Shown piece after piece: positions 11,536 to 23,290 of a DNA stretch of 64,000 nt (its first letter is position 1; every line of letters begins with the position of its first letter). The stretch spans positions 20,988,247 to 21,052,246 of the forward strand of contig CM057830.1 of the NCBI GenBank assembly GCA_030068075.1. The letters run 5' to 3'. Origin of the DNA: Paguma larvata. Lineage: Eukaryota; Chordata; Mammalia; Carnivora; Viverridae. A model generated the notes under the pieces. It had not been told where the DNA came from and did no database searches. It was given only the letters and a program-made list of their open reading frames with translations. The translations under genes were made by a program, and so were the position numbers.

Positions 11536-12794
11536 TATTTTTTTTTAAGGCCAAGTGCCCCTGAGTTGAGTTTTAGTCACATTTCTTTCTCATACTTTTC
11601 CTAGTCATTTTTAATTGTGTGCCAGAAATAACATATGAAAATTACAGAGATAATTCAAATTTAATTTTACTCTGGCTGAGCAACTAAGAGCACAGCACTA
11701 TCATTTTCAGACATCCTTAATCTAATCAGAGATTACAATGATTCAAAGTCAGGAATTTATTACCTGGTTAGAACTGGTCGATTTCAGGTTCACTATAGCT
11801 TCCAAACGGTAACCTTCAGAGTCCCACCCCAAGCCCACAGAATCTGTATCCATCTCATCTCCCACCACACAAAGACAATGATCAGTGATGCCTGAACTTT
11901 GTTCTCCCTGTATCTTGGTGAATTTATTGGAAGTTAGTGTTGTTTAATTTCCAGTCTGTAAGTAATTAAGCTTTCTGAATCTGCAGACCCTTCAAGATGA
12001 AAGCCATTTAAAATTCTATATTCACTTCTGTGGATTTTTACTGTGTAATATTTATTTGCCTTTGTTAGTTTTCCAATCTTTCTTTCTTCTCTGTTCTAGT
12101 TTCTCAGGTCGTGCTCAGGAAAGAGATGGTCTGATTTACCCAGTCTACCTTGAGCAGAAGAGCTCCAACATACAGTTGAATGCAGTGTTCAAACTTTAGA
12201 TCTGCATATGTTGCTGATAGCTTGATCAGAGATTGTTATTTTGTTCATACAATTTCCTTGAATTCTTTCAGATTTTTGTTAAACCCTAGCATATGATTTT
12301 GTTTCATTCATATGTGCTAGTACAGGAACCCATACATACAAGTATCTGTAAACAGACCTTATTTACTTGATGCTTTTTCCACTAGGTAGTCGATCTAGAA
12401 TGAACTTCCAGCAAATGGACTATACCTACTACATGAATACTGAATGAAGAAACATTTATTAACTCAATCAAATAAAATCAATTGAAAGAATCTAAGTAAA
12501 TTATGAAAAAAAAGATCTTCTAGTGAAAATCATGTACTATAAAATGAATGGTTTATTTCTTAATTTTATGTTAATAGGCTTCATGGATAAAAAGCTACAA
12601 ACTATAGTATGCCACAAAAAAAAAAATACACTGTTTATGAAGATGTCGGCTTCCAGCAGTGACAGAATAGCCTTTTTCAGCATAACCATCCTGCTGAGGA
12701 AATCTACAAAAACTGGAAAAATTATCAGACATTTGTTAGAACACAGAACTTGAAGAGGCAAGAATTTCCCACGTGATAAGAATTGCAATTTTTG
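11536..12794. other. Diverged sequence, possibly old L1, no gene
   Basis: Contains no convincing exon. Some wording near 11600-11660 resembles antisense old L1, but I cannot define boundaries. Overlapping frames on both strands at 12523-12788 (76 and 83 codons) lack domains. Confidence 0.35.
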
Positions 12795-13235
12795 TGTTTT
12801 TTTTCCCTTGATTTTCTATTAGTTACATAGATAGGTGAGTTAAATTCTCACACTGTGATTATTTGTCTATATTTCCTTTTAGTTCTGTCACTTCCTGCTA
12901 TGTAAAATGAGGCTATATTGTTATTGAAATATAAAGTTAGGATGTTTCTATTTTTCTCTGGGATTTAGCCTCTTATTATATTGAAATAAGCCTATTTTTT
13001 TCCTTAAATCTACCATATCCAATATAAGAATAACAAACCAACTTTTCTCCTCCTGTCACATTGTACATTTTTCCCATTCTTTTCCACAGGCCATACAGTC
13101 CACTTTTAAGATTATTTTGATGTTTTCTGATGACCTTTAACTTTTAAAATGGAGTATTTACTCTGTTTATATTTAATACCTGGTATGTATGGATATGAAT
13201 CTTCCATGTTATCATTTCTTTCTGATGCTCGAGTT
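12795..13235 (-). pseudogene. L1 ORF2 remnant, antisense
   Basis: The plus strand reads as the antisense of L1 ORF2: 'attctcacactgtgattatt', then 'ttagttctgtcacttcctgc', 'ctgggatttagcctcttatt' and 'accatatccaatataagaat'. These match the order of the endonuclease region in reverse. It is heavily diverged. Confidence 0.55.
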
Positions 13236-13654
13236 TGCACCAATGACATACTCAGGCTTGCTCTGTACAGCTTCAGCTGACCTCCTCTCTTCCCAGCCAC
13301 ATATTCATGCTGTTTCCCCCTTTGTTCTCTTCCCCATACCATACATACTCCTCCAGATGCTCCAAATATAACAAATGAGCTCCACTGCAGTGGAAGCAGA
13401 TGCGGTGTGCTATTAATGAGCTGTTGGGCATGATATTTGGATGTTGTACCAGCACATGCCTTGCAAAGACATAAATAATACAAAAAGTTGTCTTTTTTAA
13501 AAAAAGAATCTACTGACAGGTTGATCTAGTAACCCAAAGAAGTAAAGGAGAAAGGAGATGTATCACCACCCACATATTGATTTGTTTGGATGTTTCAATG
13601 ACTCATGATACGACAAAACTATGAAAATTTTCTTAACAAATAAAATAAAATAAA
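13236..13654. other. Unassigned sequence; chance ORFs only
   Basis: A 123-codon minus-strand frame (13112-13483) and overlapping plus frames occur here. The longest one runs from old L1 into anonymous sequence and shows no domain, so I do not call a gene. Confidence 0.4.
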
Positions 13655-13665
13655 ATTCTCATAGA

Positions 13666-13863
13666 GGTGACTGGCTGGCTCAGTCAGTTAAGCGTCCAAC
13701 TCTTGGATCTTGTTTCAGATCATGATCTCATGGTTCGTGGGATCGAGCTCTGCACTGGGCTCTGTGCTAATAGTGTGGAGCCTGCTTGGGATTCTCCCTC
13801 TGCCCCACTCACACTCACACGTGCTCTCTCTCAAAATAAATAAATTTAAAAAAATAAAATACA
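13666..13863 (+). mobile_element. CAN-SINE, sense, older subfamily
   Basis: The head GGTGACTGGCTGGCTCAGTC is followed by 'ccaactcttggatcttg', an extra segment absent from the younger feline copies and typical of older carnivoran SINEs. The B-box region is GGGATCGAGCTC and the tail is AAAATAAATAAATTT. The TSD is ATTCTCATAGA at 13655-13665 and 13864-13874. Confidence 0.88.
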
Positions 13864-13874
13864 ATTCTCATAGA

Positions 13875-15035
13875 TGGATACTTTAAGAGCATAAAATTGA
13901 AATCAGTTTCCACTGCAGAAAACACCGGCTGGATGACAGTCTTTAAAGTGGGTTGCCTAATGTATGTGTGTGTTATTGCAGGTAGTCCTACTGAGCTATG
14001 AGCTGATTTCTCTTGATGAAAGTTAACTTGTTTCATTTAAGAATTTTTATATGTCAGCATACTAGATCCATTATTTTAACCACAATGTATGTCCAAGCTT
14101 ACTCTTCGCTACAACCCTAATATAATCAACTTCTTTACTAAGACTCTTTTCATTTTAATGCAGTTCTAGAATGGGACGTCAATCATTTATATTAGCTTTA
14201 TTAACATATTTTTAATATGATAAATCTAGTTATGCAAAAGTTACTGATTCCAGGGAGGTAATGATGAGTTTTGTTCTGATCTTGACAACAATATGCTTTA
14301 ATTTAATTTCAAGTTAATTTTTATTTAAATATGGAGCTACTGACATCAACACCCATATAATGACAGATTTGGCTGCTTCCAAAAAACAAGATTTTCAGGT
14401 TTAGGTATTTTTAATCCAAAGGATAACCACCTTACAATTAATTTGTTTTATCCAAAGGCTTCAAACAATATCACCAAATATTTTTAGAATAGCCATGATA
14501 TTTATCCAGATGATAAAAGCAAAGTAATTTTTATTTCTCTTAATTATGAAAAATTTGGAATGCACAGAAACAGAGATTTTCATATCAGTCATGTGAAATT
14601 ACTTACATCTTATGTATCTACTGTAAGTACCTTTTAAATGAGGGGATATATGGAAAGTTCAAACACTATAACAGCTTTAAAAATAAATTCATGACTTAGA
14701 TCTGAGTGCTTTCATTTCAATACAAGTGAAAGAAAACAAAAATAAAACAAATTAAATAGCTAAGGTTTTAATATTTTAAAAATATATAAATGTATATTCC
14801 AATTATTAATGCAGGTTCATGAGTTCAATGAATAAATAAAATTTATAGGCTAGCATTTCAAATCAGGCGCCTGAGAGTTTTGCTGGTGTTATCTGTACCA
14901 TCAGTGATTTCCTTATTGCCCTAAAGAGGTTGCTAGTGCCATATGTTCTAGCAAAAAATACGGGGTATCATTAGAGTCTTTGAAAATGCATGTAGACACA
15001 ATTGGGTATTGGGATTCTGCAGGTTTCTACATTAA
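13875..15035. other. AT-rich sequence, nothing recognised
   Basis: No repeat or gene identified. A 73-codon minus-strand frame (13815-14036) begins inside the SINE tail and is not credible. Confidence 0.5.
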
Positions 15036-15048
15036 AAAAAATAATTGG

Positions 15049-15512
15049 TGGGCCACCTGGGTGGCTCATTCGGTTGGGTGTCCAACTTCACCTCACGTCA
15101 TGATTTCATGGTTTGTGCGTTTGAGGCCCGTGTCGGGCTCTGTGCTGACAGCTCAGACCCTAGAGCCTGCTTCAGATTCTGTGTCTCCCTCTCTCTCTGC
15201 CCCTCCCCCACTAATCCTCTGTCTCTCTCCCTCTCTCAAAAATGAATAAACAGGGGCGCCTGGGTGGCTCAGTCGGTTGAGCGGCCGACTTCAGCTCAGG
15301 TCATGATCTCACAGTCTGTGAGTTCGAGCCCCACGTCAGGCTCTGTGCTGATGCTCATCAGAGCCTGGAGCCTGCTTCGGATTCTGTGTCTCCCTCTCTC
15401 TCTGCCCTTCCCCTGCTCATGCTCTAACTCTATGTCTCTCAAAAATAAATAAACATTAAAAAAAAATTTTTTTTAAAAATGAATAAACATTAAAAAAGAT
15501 TAAAAAGAAAAG
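15049..15512 (+). mobile_element. CAN-SINE, sense, tail split by a second SINE
   Basis: The outer SINE body is 15049-15252. Its A-rich tail resumes at 15475-15512 after an inserted SINE. The outer TSD AAAAAATAATTGG lies at 15036-15048 and 15513-15525 (13 bp, perfect). Its body carries a CT-rich block at 15186-15237. The 66- and 89-codon frames are SINE translations. Confidence 0.92.
15253..15474 (+). mobile_element. CAN-SINE, sense, inserted in the tail of the preceding SINE
   Basis: Near-consensus feline SINE (GGGGCGCCTGGGTGGCTCAG head, GAGTTCGAGCCCC B box) with a few extra bases near 15352. The 15-bp TSD AAAAATGAATAAACA (15238-15252 and 15475-15489) is made from the tail of the older SINE. 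Tail targeting of this kind fits the A-rich preference of the L1 endonuclease. Confidence 0.95.
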
Positions 15513-15525
15513 AAAAAATAATTGG

Positions 15526-16664
15526 CTTCCATGGAAGTGAAAGCATGATTCAGTATCAGGAAACCACTGCTTAAAACAAGGTACAAATAAAATTTAAGAT
15601 TAAACTAATGGATGTATATTTATTAATTCAAGATTTTATGGAGTCACTAATTTGTGCTAGACTTGATGAAATAAAAAGCAGAATACATATTACCAAAAGT
15701 TGTAAAAATAACACACAGAGCTCCTTTATCTTTATACAGCTTCTCCAAATATTATCATCTTATAAAACCATAATTCTATTGCCAGAACCTGGGAATTATC
15801 ACTAGTACAATACTATTAACTAAACTACAAAATTTCATCAAGTATCACCAACTGTCACATTAACGTCCTTTCACTACTCCAGGATCCAATCTAGAATGGC
15901 CTTGACACTTTTGAAGAGAACTGGCCACTTTGTTGAATGTCCCTCAATTTGGATTTGTGTGATGTTCCTTCATGATGAACTCCAGCTAGACATTTTTTCC
16001 AAAGAATGCTACAGAAGTGAAAGTGAGTTCTTCTCATTACACCACATCAAGGGGTTCATGATGTTGATATATTTTATTACTGATGATATTAACCTTGATC
16101 ACTTGGTTAAAGAGGTATCTGTGAGGTTTCTCTACTGTCAAGTTACTGTTTTCACCTGTGTAATTAATATATATCTTGAAGATAGAATAATTATAATGCT
16201 ATGAGAAAATCTTCATGAGAAATCTGCAGTGTGTCATCAGTTCATACATATGTTAAGTATTACTAAAGTAGTTCTCTATGTAGAAATTACAGTGAAAGCA
16301 TGATGAAGTAATAAATTCTACTGAAAATACTAACTTAAAATATAATTTCATTTTTCCTGCCAACAAAACATTTTCCTAAGTAATATTCATTTATAGAGAT
16401 TGTCTATTGCTTTATCTTACATACTTTATTAGTACATCTGCAAAAGCAAAGAGAAACAGCTGAGCAGAGAAGTGTAACAGAACAACACAAGGCCTATAGC
16501 AGAGTATCTTTCCCCCAGAGTATGCTGATCAGGAAAACAACTTCACCACCAGATCTCAGGGAAATCAGTTCAGCAAAAAAACAGAGTAAAAAGACTTGGC
16601 CCCCTTTTCGGTCTTCTGTATATTGCAAGAAGATTCTGCTTAAACGCTAATCCTTTTACTTGTT

Positions 16665-16667
<3 letters not shown>
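15526..16667. other. Unique sequence; no gene recognised
   Basis: Contains a 102-codon plus-strand frame (15896-16204) with no recognisable domain, signal or homology that I know. It is flanked by AT-rich non-coding sequence. I regard it as a chance frame. Confidence 0.4.

Positions 16668-16709
<42 letters not shown>
16668..16709. repeat. (CA)n microsatellite
   Basis: About twenty uninterrupted CA units. Confidence 0.98.
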
Positions 16710-16714
<5 letters not shown>

Positions 16715-16832
16715 ATCATATGTATTATACACAAGTAAAGTTCCAGTGAGTCATTATTTACAAAAACAGGTAGTGGGCTGGATTTGGTGAAAAGGGCCAT
16801 AGTTTGCTAGTCCCTGCTTGGACCACTCAGAG

Positions 16833-17050
16833 CAGAATTTCTCTACTTCGGCACTTTTGATACTTGGGCTAGACAATTCTTTGCCTTGGGGAGCTACCCT
16901 GTACATTATAGAATCCTGAGCAACATTGCTGGCCTCTACACACAAGATGCCGGAAGAACTCCCCCACCCTAAAAGTCATCACCCCAAATGTCTCCAGATG
17001 TTGCCAAATGTTCCCTGGGGAATGAAATCACTCTCAGTTGAGAACCACTG
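16833..17050 (-). mobile_element. MER5A-type hAT-Charlie MITE, antisense
   Basis: The reverse complement starts CAGTGGTTCTCAACTGAGAG, passes 'tccccagggaacatttggca' and 'acatctggagacatttgg', and ends in 'tgccgaagtagagaaattct'. This is the plan of the non-autonomous hAT element MER5A. It encodes nothing. The segment at 16745-16830 ('acaaaaacaggtagtgggc', 'gggccatagtttgctagtcc') looks like the end of another hAT-type element directly beside it. Confidence 0.85.
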
Positions 17051-17439
17051 CCCTCCAGTCTTCTGCCCAGAAAAAACAGACTTACTCAAATTTTTTCAAT
17101 GTTCTTTGCTTTTCACTCAGTACCTGCTGGCATTTCTGAGTTGAGATCTTCTCCTACCCTCAGGCTGGGATACACAGAAGGTTAAAAAGATCTCCAGAGG
17201 ACTCAGCTCTCTGTTCTAGCATACCAAGAGCCCTAGCTGAGCCAGTCTTCTCTTCTCCACCTTTCATAGTCTTCTGCTGTTTATTTCATTTATCTTATCC
17301 AGGTTTTAGGTATAAGGAACAGAAAGAGTAAAAGAAAATATTTTAAACTTCCATATATGTAGTCTTAAAAGATAACTCTTGTCTGAGTATATGCAGTATC
17401 ATGCTTAAAAAGTGATTTTTTAAAAGTTCAGTAGCAAAG
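17051..17439. other. Unassigned spacer
   Basis: No repeat or gene recognised between the MER5A and the MIR. Confidence 0.5.
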
Positions 17440-17685
17440 TACAATGAATTATGAAGTCAACTCCTGGGTTTGCTATTAATGGGATGTGAAACTCTGGGCA
17501 TGATACATAGCCTCTGCTACTCAATTTCTCAGATATAAATTTATAGTGGTATTAATATACAACTCATACTTGCATGTAGTATAATCCTCATTTAACTCCT
17601 AAGGGTTAAGTGAGTTACTACATATAAATGACAGGGACAGTGTTTAATAGTAAAGAGTATGAATTAGATATCACTAGTATCATTT
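17440..17685 (+). repeat. MIR SINE, sense
   Basis: Reads in MIR order: 'gaagtcaactcctgggtttg' (tRNA-like part), 'ctctgggcatgatacatag' (core), 'tttctcagatataaattta', then 'taagggttaagtgagttac'. It is highly diverged, as expected for this ancient family. Confidence 0.65.
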
Positions 17686-19249
17686 TTTTACTATAATTAT
17701 CTGGAAAAGCACTGACAAGTAACTTTACAAAATGCTAATGATTATTAATACCCACAGCTTCCCAAACCAAAATGAAAACAAGAATCATCAAAAAACAAAT
17801 TTTTCAAAACTAGAAGCACTTTAATTTGAACTAATTTAAAGCACTATTTTAAAGGGTTGAAAAGTGAGGAATTTGATATTTTAAGGTATTTCAAGCATTT
17901 CAAGAATTTAAATACCAGAAATACAAAGGCTCCATTACAGTGTTTTCCTTTAAGTAGTTCTTCTCTCCCCTAAAGGATAGTAACAGAGAAAGGACTAGTG
18001 TTTCATTAAGGTGGTACCTACTCTCATTCTCTCTACAACAACATTCACCTCCTATGCAAGGGCACACATTAATCTCTCTTTATGGTTGGACTTTCACCCC
18101 TTGTCAACCTGTAGAGGAGAGGTTCTTCCTATCCTTCAAAATTCATCATATGTCATGTAAGGTTATAAAGCCAAACACTAGAAAAAAAAAACCCACACAA
18201 AATTAACAAAGCAGAAGAGAGAAAACAAAGGAAGTATTTATTTAAAAATATATAAATAAAAGAACTAAGATCAAATATTTGTATACCTGTAAGCAGAAAT
18301 GGGATAAAAGTTCACATATTGAAACTAACAAGTTTAACAGATAAAAGCAACACTAGCAAATATGTGCTATATCTAATGGGTATATCTAAAATGATTTAAA
18401 GGTAAGAGTACCTTTAATGAACCAAGCTGTGTCATGATATTAATGCTAGACAATATAGAATGCTTAAAGAAGAAAAGGAATGGCATGTTATAAAGAGCAC
18501 TGTTGAGACTGATAAAATTTTGTGATTAATATTTAGTTACTCAGTAACAAAATATTTACAATATGAAATGCAGAGTATAAGAACAAAATTAAGGGAAACA
18601 ATAAATGAGAAAAAGATTTGAAACTACCATGAATAGCTAAAGAATAAGTCACAGAATCTTCCTGAATAGTTTACCATATAATCTAATAGGAAAAAAATGT
18701 AGTAATACAATTAGTACTATCTTATTTTGAATTTCCCCAGATGTAAGTCTTAAGACAAGAATTCCAGTGAAATGTGTTTATTAGCGGGAAATGAGAAACA
18801 CAAGTAAGGAAAAGTTAGTGAAAGGAAAGCATCCCATAAAGGGTGCATAATTAAACTACCTGTCACAGATTAATCACATAGGAAAAACTCTGAAAAATAG
18901 TATAAAATATGACCAAATTTATCCATTCAAGGGAGGGAGGGAGCTAGGGTATTTATATACCATATCGCAGCAGTCCTCAGTTGATAGTTGTGGGGCATGT
19001 GTAAATTCAGAGCTTATGGACTACTCACGGGAACAGAAAAGGCTTCTATGATTTCAGAAAAACTCTGTCAGAGAGATATGGACACTTGCTGCAGGAAGGT
19101 CAAAGGTGCACAAAATGAAAAACCATAGAATCTGAGAGATATGAACTGGGCACTACAGGATAAGGCAATTGCTACAATGGAGCTTATGTTATATCACAAA
19201 GGAAATTACAATATATTTAAGTATGAAAAAAAGGTTATATTTTCTGATC
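17686..19249. other. Unassigned sequence, possible old LTR at 18720-19030
   Basis: No gene seen. The segment around 18720-19030 ('gaattccagtgaaatgtgtt', 'ccataaagggtgcataatta', a short G-rich run at 18930-18945) has the flavour of an old LTR, but I cannot name or bound it. Confidence 0.3.
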
Positions 19250-19306
19250 ACAATGGTGTAATATTTAAATTTTTCTTAATGTTTATTTATTCTTTGAGAG
19301 AGGGGG

Positions 19307-19310
<4 letters not shown>

Positions 19311-19348
<38 letters not shown>
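19311..19348. repeat. (GA)n microsatellite within SINE
   Basis: Expanded GA run arising from the CT-rich region of the antisense SINE. Confidence 0.95.
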
Positions 19349-19353
<5 letters not shown>

Positions 19354-19370
19354 GGAGGAAGAGAGGCAGA

Positions 19371-20655
19371 TGCCGGGGACCAAAAGGCCATGGCCCTGGT
19401 AGTGATGCCCAGGGTGAAGAAGTAAGGCCCAAGGCCCAGGCGGCCCGGAGCCTGGACCCCTGCCAGCGGGCAGAGGGGTCCTAAGGCAAGAATTAGGCCT
19501 GAGGCCATAAAAGTTATGGCTTTTGATCTCCTCACTTTGTTTGGCCCTAAAAGGATGGCTGGTTAGCCCATGATGGGTAAGATCCCTCAGAGGGGGGACA
19601 ACCTAAGACAGGCACAGCCGCAAAAAGGCCATCAGGAGATAAATTCGTGCCAGGCCTATGATAAGTACATTGGGTCTGTAAGAATCCCTGCACTCAGGGT
19701 GATGATAATATTGAAGAAAAGTCCCTGCTAGCAGCAGCTGCAGGGTGAAGTAAAAGAGGGTCTTATGGCATCTCCTCTGCTAGCCAATTAATGCTTCTGG
19801 TTTTATTCCTCTTAATAGGTTTAGAATATAGAGAGATATAATGTTGATCATCATGAAAATAATAAGAAAATCATTTAGTAGGCTTTAGTTTGCCTCTGGT
19901 AATATAGAAATAATTCAAAAATAAAATAAATCTCTAATTGTTCTGTTAAACCTAAGAGTGCAGCCTGACCCTCAGAAATGTGGTAATTGCTGTAGTTTTC
20001 GGGTTAAGACATTATTAATGGTCAGTAGATAATAAATAAAATCTTAGAGAGTAACTTCAGAGAAAAACATATTTTTCACACAATCCTCTAATTGTAGTTA
20101 GAGCCTTTAATTGATATCTGTATACTTTGTTCTTATCCTTCCAACCCATAATATTCACCAGAATGTATCCATTAGTTATCCTTTGATTGCAGGTGTGCTG
20201 TTTTTTACCCTCATATACTAATTGTTTAAACAATGTATATAACCTTGAGAAACAAGGGTTCTTTGAAGTTTTATGGGATGTAAAGTTTGTTTTAATCAGT
20301 TTCTTTTATTTTTACTAAGAACCTTGAGAAAATGGAGTATTTTCATCCTGCCAATCTTTGCAGGATGTGTGCTTGCTGTGTTTAGAGAAAATGCATAAAA
20401 ACCCTAAAGAAAAAATAAACTTTGAGCAGTCCAGATAAGAGGCTGTCTCTGTGTCGTTTGTTTTCTCTTGTCTTTATGATATCTGTCTCAGCCCTTAGAT
20501 AGGGAGCCTTGGACCAGTCCTGATACGAGGCTGACTCCAAGAGTTTGACTTCGCATCATCTCTCATGCCTAGACCAACCCCCACTCAGGTGAAACCCTGG
20601 ACCAGCCGGAAGCCCTGAAGTAGGAGCTGGCCTCCTCTCAGGGCAGACCCCGGCA
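19371..20655 (+). mobile_element. Solo LTR of an endogenous retrovirus, probably class II
   Basis: The element starts TGCCGGGG and ends CCCCGGCA, a perfect 8-bp inverted terminal repeat with TG...CA ends. It is flanked by the direct repeat GGCAGA at 19365-19370 and 20656-20661, a 6-bp TSD. The 1,285-bp length and 6-bp duplication fit class II (betaretrovirus-like) LTRs; class I usually makes 4 bp. A TATA-like TGCATAAAAACC near 20390 and AATAAA near 20414 place it in sense orientation, with R/U5 to the right. There is no internal viral sequence, so it is a recombined solo LTR. It is younger than the SINE it disrupts. The exact family is not identified. Confidence 0.88.
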
Positions 20656-20854
20656 GGCAGAGAGAGAGAGAGTCAGTGAAGGAAGAGCAGAGAGGGAGAC
20701 ACGGAATCCAAGGCAGGCTCCAGGCTCTGAGCTGGGAGCACAGAGACCCACGTGGGGCTGGAACTCAGGAACCACGAGATCATGACCTGAGACAAAGTCA
20801 GATGCTTAACTGACTGAGCCACCCAGGTGCCCCTACAATGGAGTAATATTTAAA

Positions 20855-21757
20855 CTTGAGGAAAGAAAATCTAAAATTATCTCAAAATATTTAAAAATTA
20901 TAGACCAAACACTATTCTACAACTCTTAAAGGTGAACTACAAATGAAAACTACACAATATAGAGATAATAATTATAAAGGAGAGATGTTTTAAAAACATA
21001 ATGCTTAAGCTAGCCTTAGTAAAAAAAAAAAAATCCAGAATCTTAAACTCATATATTCCTAAATAAGAAATATTATTATTTTTTAATTGTTGCATTTTCA
21101 ATGTTAAAAATCTTGGGGAAAAAATCCCCACATATGGACATGGAAATAACAAAGTAAAAATTTAAAGGCTTAAATAAGTAGTATTATTAAAAATTCAAAA
21201 CTAGTTAGTTTATATATTTTAAGCAATAAAATGATACTAGATTAATATATGAAAAATTTTGCTATGCTAGCATAATTAAAAAAGGAAAAAATAGAAAGGA
21301 ACTTAAAAGATATATATCAAAATTCTTTAGAATAATTTGCGTAAAATTCTCTGAAAACTAGGATTAAATGTATTGTATTACAGAAATAACATAAATTATA
21401 AAAATTAGTCCCAGAAGAAATGGAAAGTCTAATCAAGCCAGTAATTTCATGCAAATTAATTCTAAACTATTTGTTAAAAAAACCTCACTAAAAATTGAGA
21501 GGCCCAGATGGTCTCAGTAAGTAATTTCAAACCAAGAATTTAACTCCAATGCAATTTAAAATTTTCCAGAGCAGTAATTCAGATAAAGCTTAAAAATATT
21601 TTTTTGATGTCGGAATAATACTGATAACAGAATTCAAATGAATATATTTATTAATATCAATACTCAGGTAAGAAATCAGGTGTTAAAAAAGAGAAGATAC
21701 TGGTTTAAAATAACTAAATAACTTTAGGGCAAAGATTTTACATGTTTTGTTTATTTC
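20855..21757. other. AT-rich sequence, nothing recognised
   Basis: No repeat or gene identified. The 71-codon minus-strand frame at 20937-21152 is AT-rich and has no domain. Confidence 0.5.
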
Positions 21758-21832
21758 TGAGTCTCTAGCATTCAGGAAAATACCTGCCACACTTTAGGCA
21801 TACAATAAATATTGATGGTATGAACGAATAAT
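21758..21832 (+). repeat. MIR/L2-type 3' end fragment
   Basis: 'ctctagcattcaggaaaat' followed by 'acctgccacactttaggca' and 'acaataaatattgatggtat' matches the shared 3' end of MIR and L2 elements. Confidence 0.55.
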
Positions 21833-21873
21833 GACAGAAATACAAGAGTGGTACAAAATAGGCAACTCTAGTA

Positions 21874-21990
21874 AATATATATATAAAGTAATATATATTA
21901 CATTATAATATATATTACACTATTAATATCTATAAATATAAATTATATTATAATATATATTACATTATATATTATATATAATATATATAC
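21874..21990. repeat. AT-rich palindromic simple repeat
   Basis: A run of TA-rich words with many short self-complementary units (for example TAATATATATTA), able to form cruciforms. It may have grown from a (TA)n tract. Confidence 0.85.
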
Positions 21991-22059
21991 TTTAGATCAG
22001 AGGGAAAATGTATGATTAGCATGTTGCATTAAAAACATACACAGATTAATCAGTCCTGA

Positions 22060-22352
22060 TTATTTTTTATTAAAACATAATTGACATATAACATTGTATA
22101 AGTATAAGGTATACTTAAACTTGTATAATGTGTTGATTTGATACATTTAGATATTGCAATATGATTACCACTGTAGAGTTAGCTAATACTAACTAAGTGA
22201 CATAATTATCATTTCTTTTTTGTACTGGGAACAATTAAGATCTAGTCTCTTAACAACTTTGAAGTTTATAATACAGTACTGTTGTCTATAATCACTATGC
22301 TGTGCATTAGATCTCCAGGACTTACTTATGCTGTTTAAGGGTAAAACTTGGA
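22060..22352 (-). pseudogene. Old L1 3'UTR, antisense
   Basis: The plus strand carries the familiar antisense L1M 3'UTR text: 'aaaacataattgacatataa', 'tatgattaccactgtagag', 'aagatctagtctcttaacaa' and 'tatgctgtgcattagatctc'. The element is diverged and partial. Confidence 0.65.
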
Positions 22353-22734
22353 ACAGGTAGACAAATATGTCCAGGTCTTGATTTTCAAAAATAACTGTCT
22401 GTATCTATATTGAAAATCAAGGAAAGCATCATGCCTAATGACAAAAAACACTAGAATAATTTCATGAAAATTTAGAAAAACTAAAGAGCCCTGAATAACA
22501 TTATTATTTAAACTTGTCATAAAATTGCAAGTACTTTCAAACGTAAGCAGCATGTATGTAAATATGTACACGTGGGTATAAAAAAAATACAAGATCTCAA
22601 GTAGGAAAAAAAGTGGAAAATGTATAACCAGTTAAGAAAATAAAAATACAAATGAATAAAAATATAAAAGATGTTTAATTTAAAGAAATGCAAGCAACAT
22701 TTTTTTCAACTTTAAGATCATGAAAAGTAAAATG

Positions 22735-23290
22735 ATTTCGCACATAGTGTGGAAAAACCATCCATTTTAAAACTACTTGTGAGCATCTTAATAAATTTAA
22801 CCTTTTTGGAGGCCAATTTTCAATGTTCAAGAAAATTTAAACTCCAGAAACTCCTTGATCCTGCAATTTTTTGCTGGGGAATTACCCCATACTCTTACTG
22901 AAAAACTATGACAGGAACTAATTATAGTATCATTTAAAATTTTATATTGATTTAAACAGCAAAAGTCAACCTGCACGACCAACACCTGAAGAATGATTAA
23001 AAGCTTATGTGCATCCATTTAATGAAACAGAATAAAACTTAAAAAAAAAAAAAAGATTTAGGGAGAATTCCACATGCTGCTATAGAGTGTTCTCCGTTAC
23101 AGGTATCTATAGAAAATGGTAATACCTTTTAGGAAAGGAGGCAAGGATCCTTATACTGAGTATAGTGGAAAAGCTTAATGTTTATAATTTCATGCACTTT
23201 TTATCCTGTGCATATAACATATGTTTATGTTTGTATGTGTGTTATATCCATCTACATAAGTATATATATCTAGAAATTGGAAAAGAGTTT
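22735..23290 (+). pseudogene. Old L1 (L1M/HAL1-like) 3' remnant
   Basis: Sense text includes 'tttggaggccaattttcaat', 'tgctggggaattacccca', 'gtgcatccatttaatgaaac' and then the 3'UTR-like 'tagggagaattccacatgct'. This matches the end of old L1 elements. No frame remains open. Confidence 0.5.

Larger units (their letters stand above)
19270..20834 (-). mobile_element. CAN-SINE, antisense, split by a solo LTR
   Basis: The tail side is 19270-19370, including an expanded GA tract. The head side is 20656-20834, ending GAGCCACCCAGGTGCCCC on the plus strand. A 20-bp TSD with one mismatch (ACAATGGNGTAATATTTAAA, N = T or A) flanks the whole interval at 19250-19269 and 20835-20854, so the two halves are one SINE. 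A 1,285-bp LTR interrupts it within the GA-rich block. Confidence 0.93.

Noticed and set aside
13112..13483. 123-codon minus-strand frame
   Set aside because: It overlaps an old antisense L1 and anonymous sequence, with no domain, no conservation evidence and competing frames on the other strand.
15896..16204. 102-codon plus-strand frame
   Set aside because: No recognisable domain, splice context or codon bias. It is possible but unsupported, so it is only noted in the gap entry.
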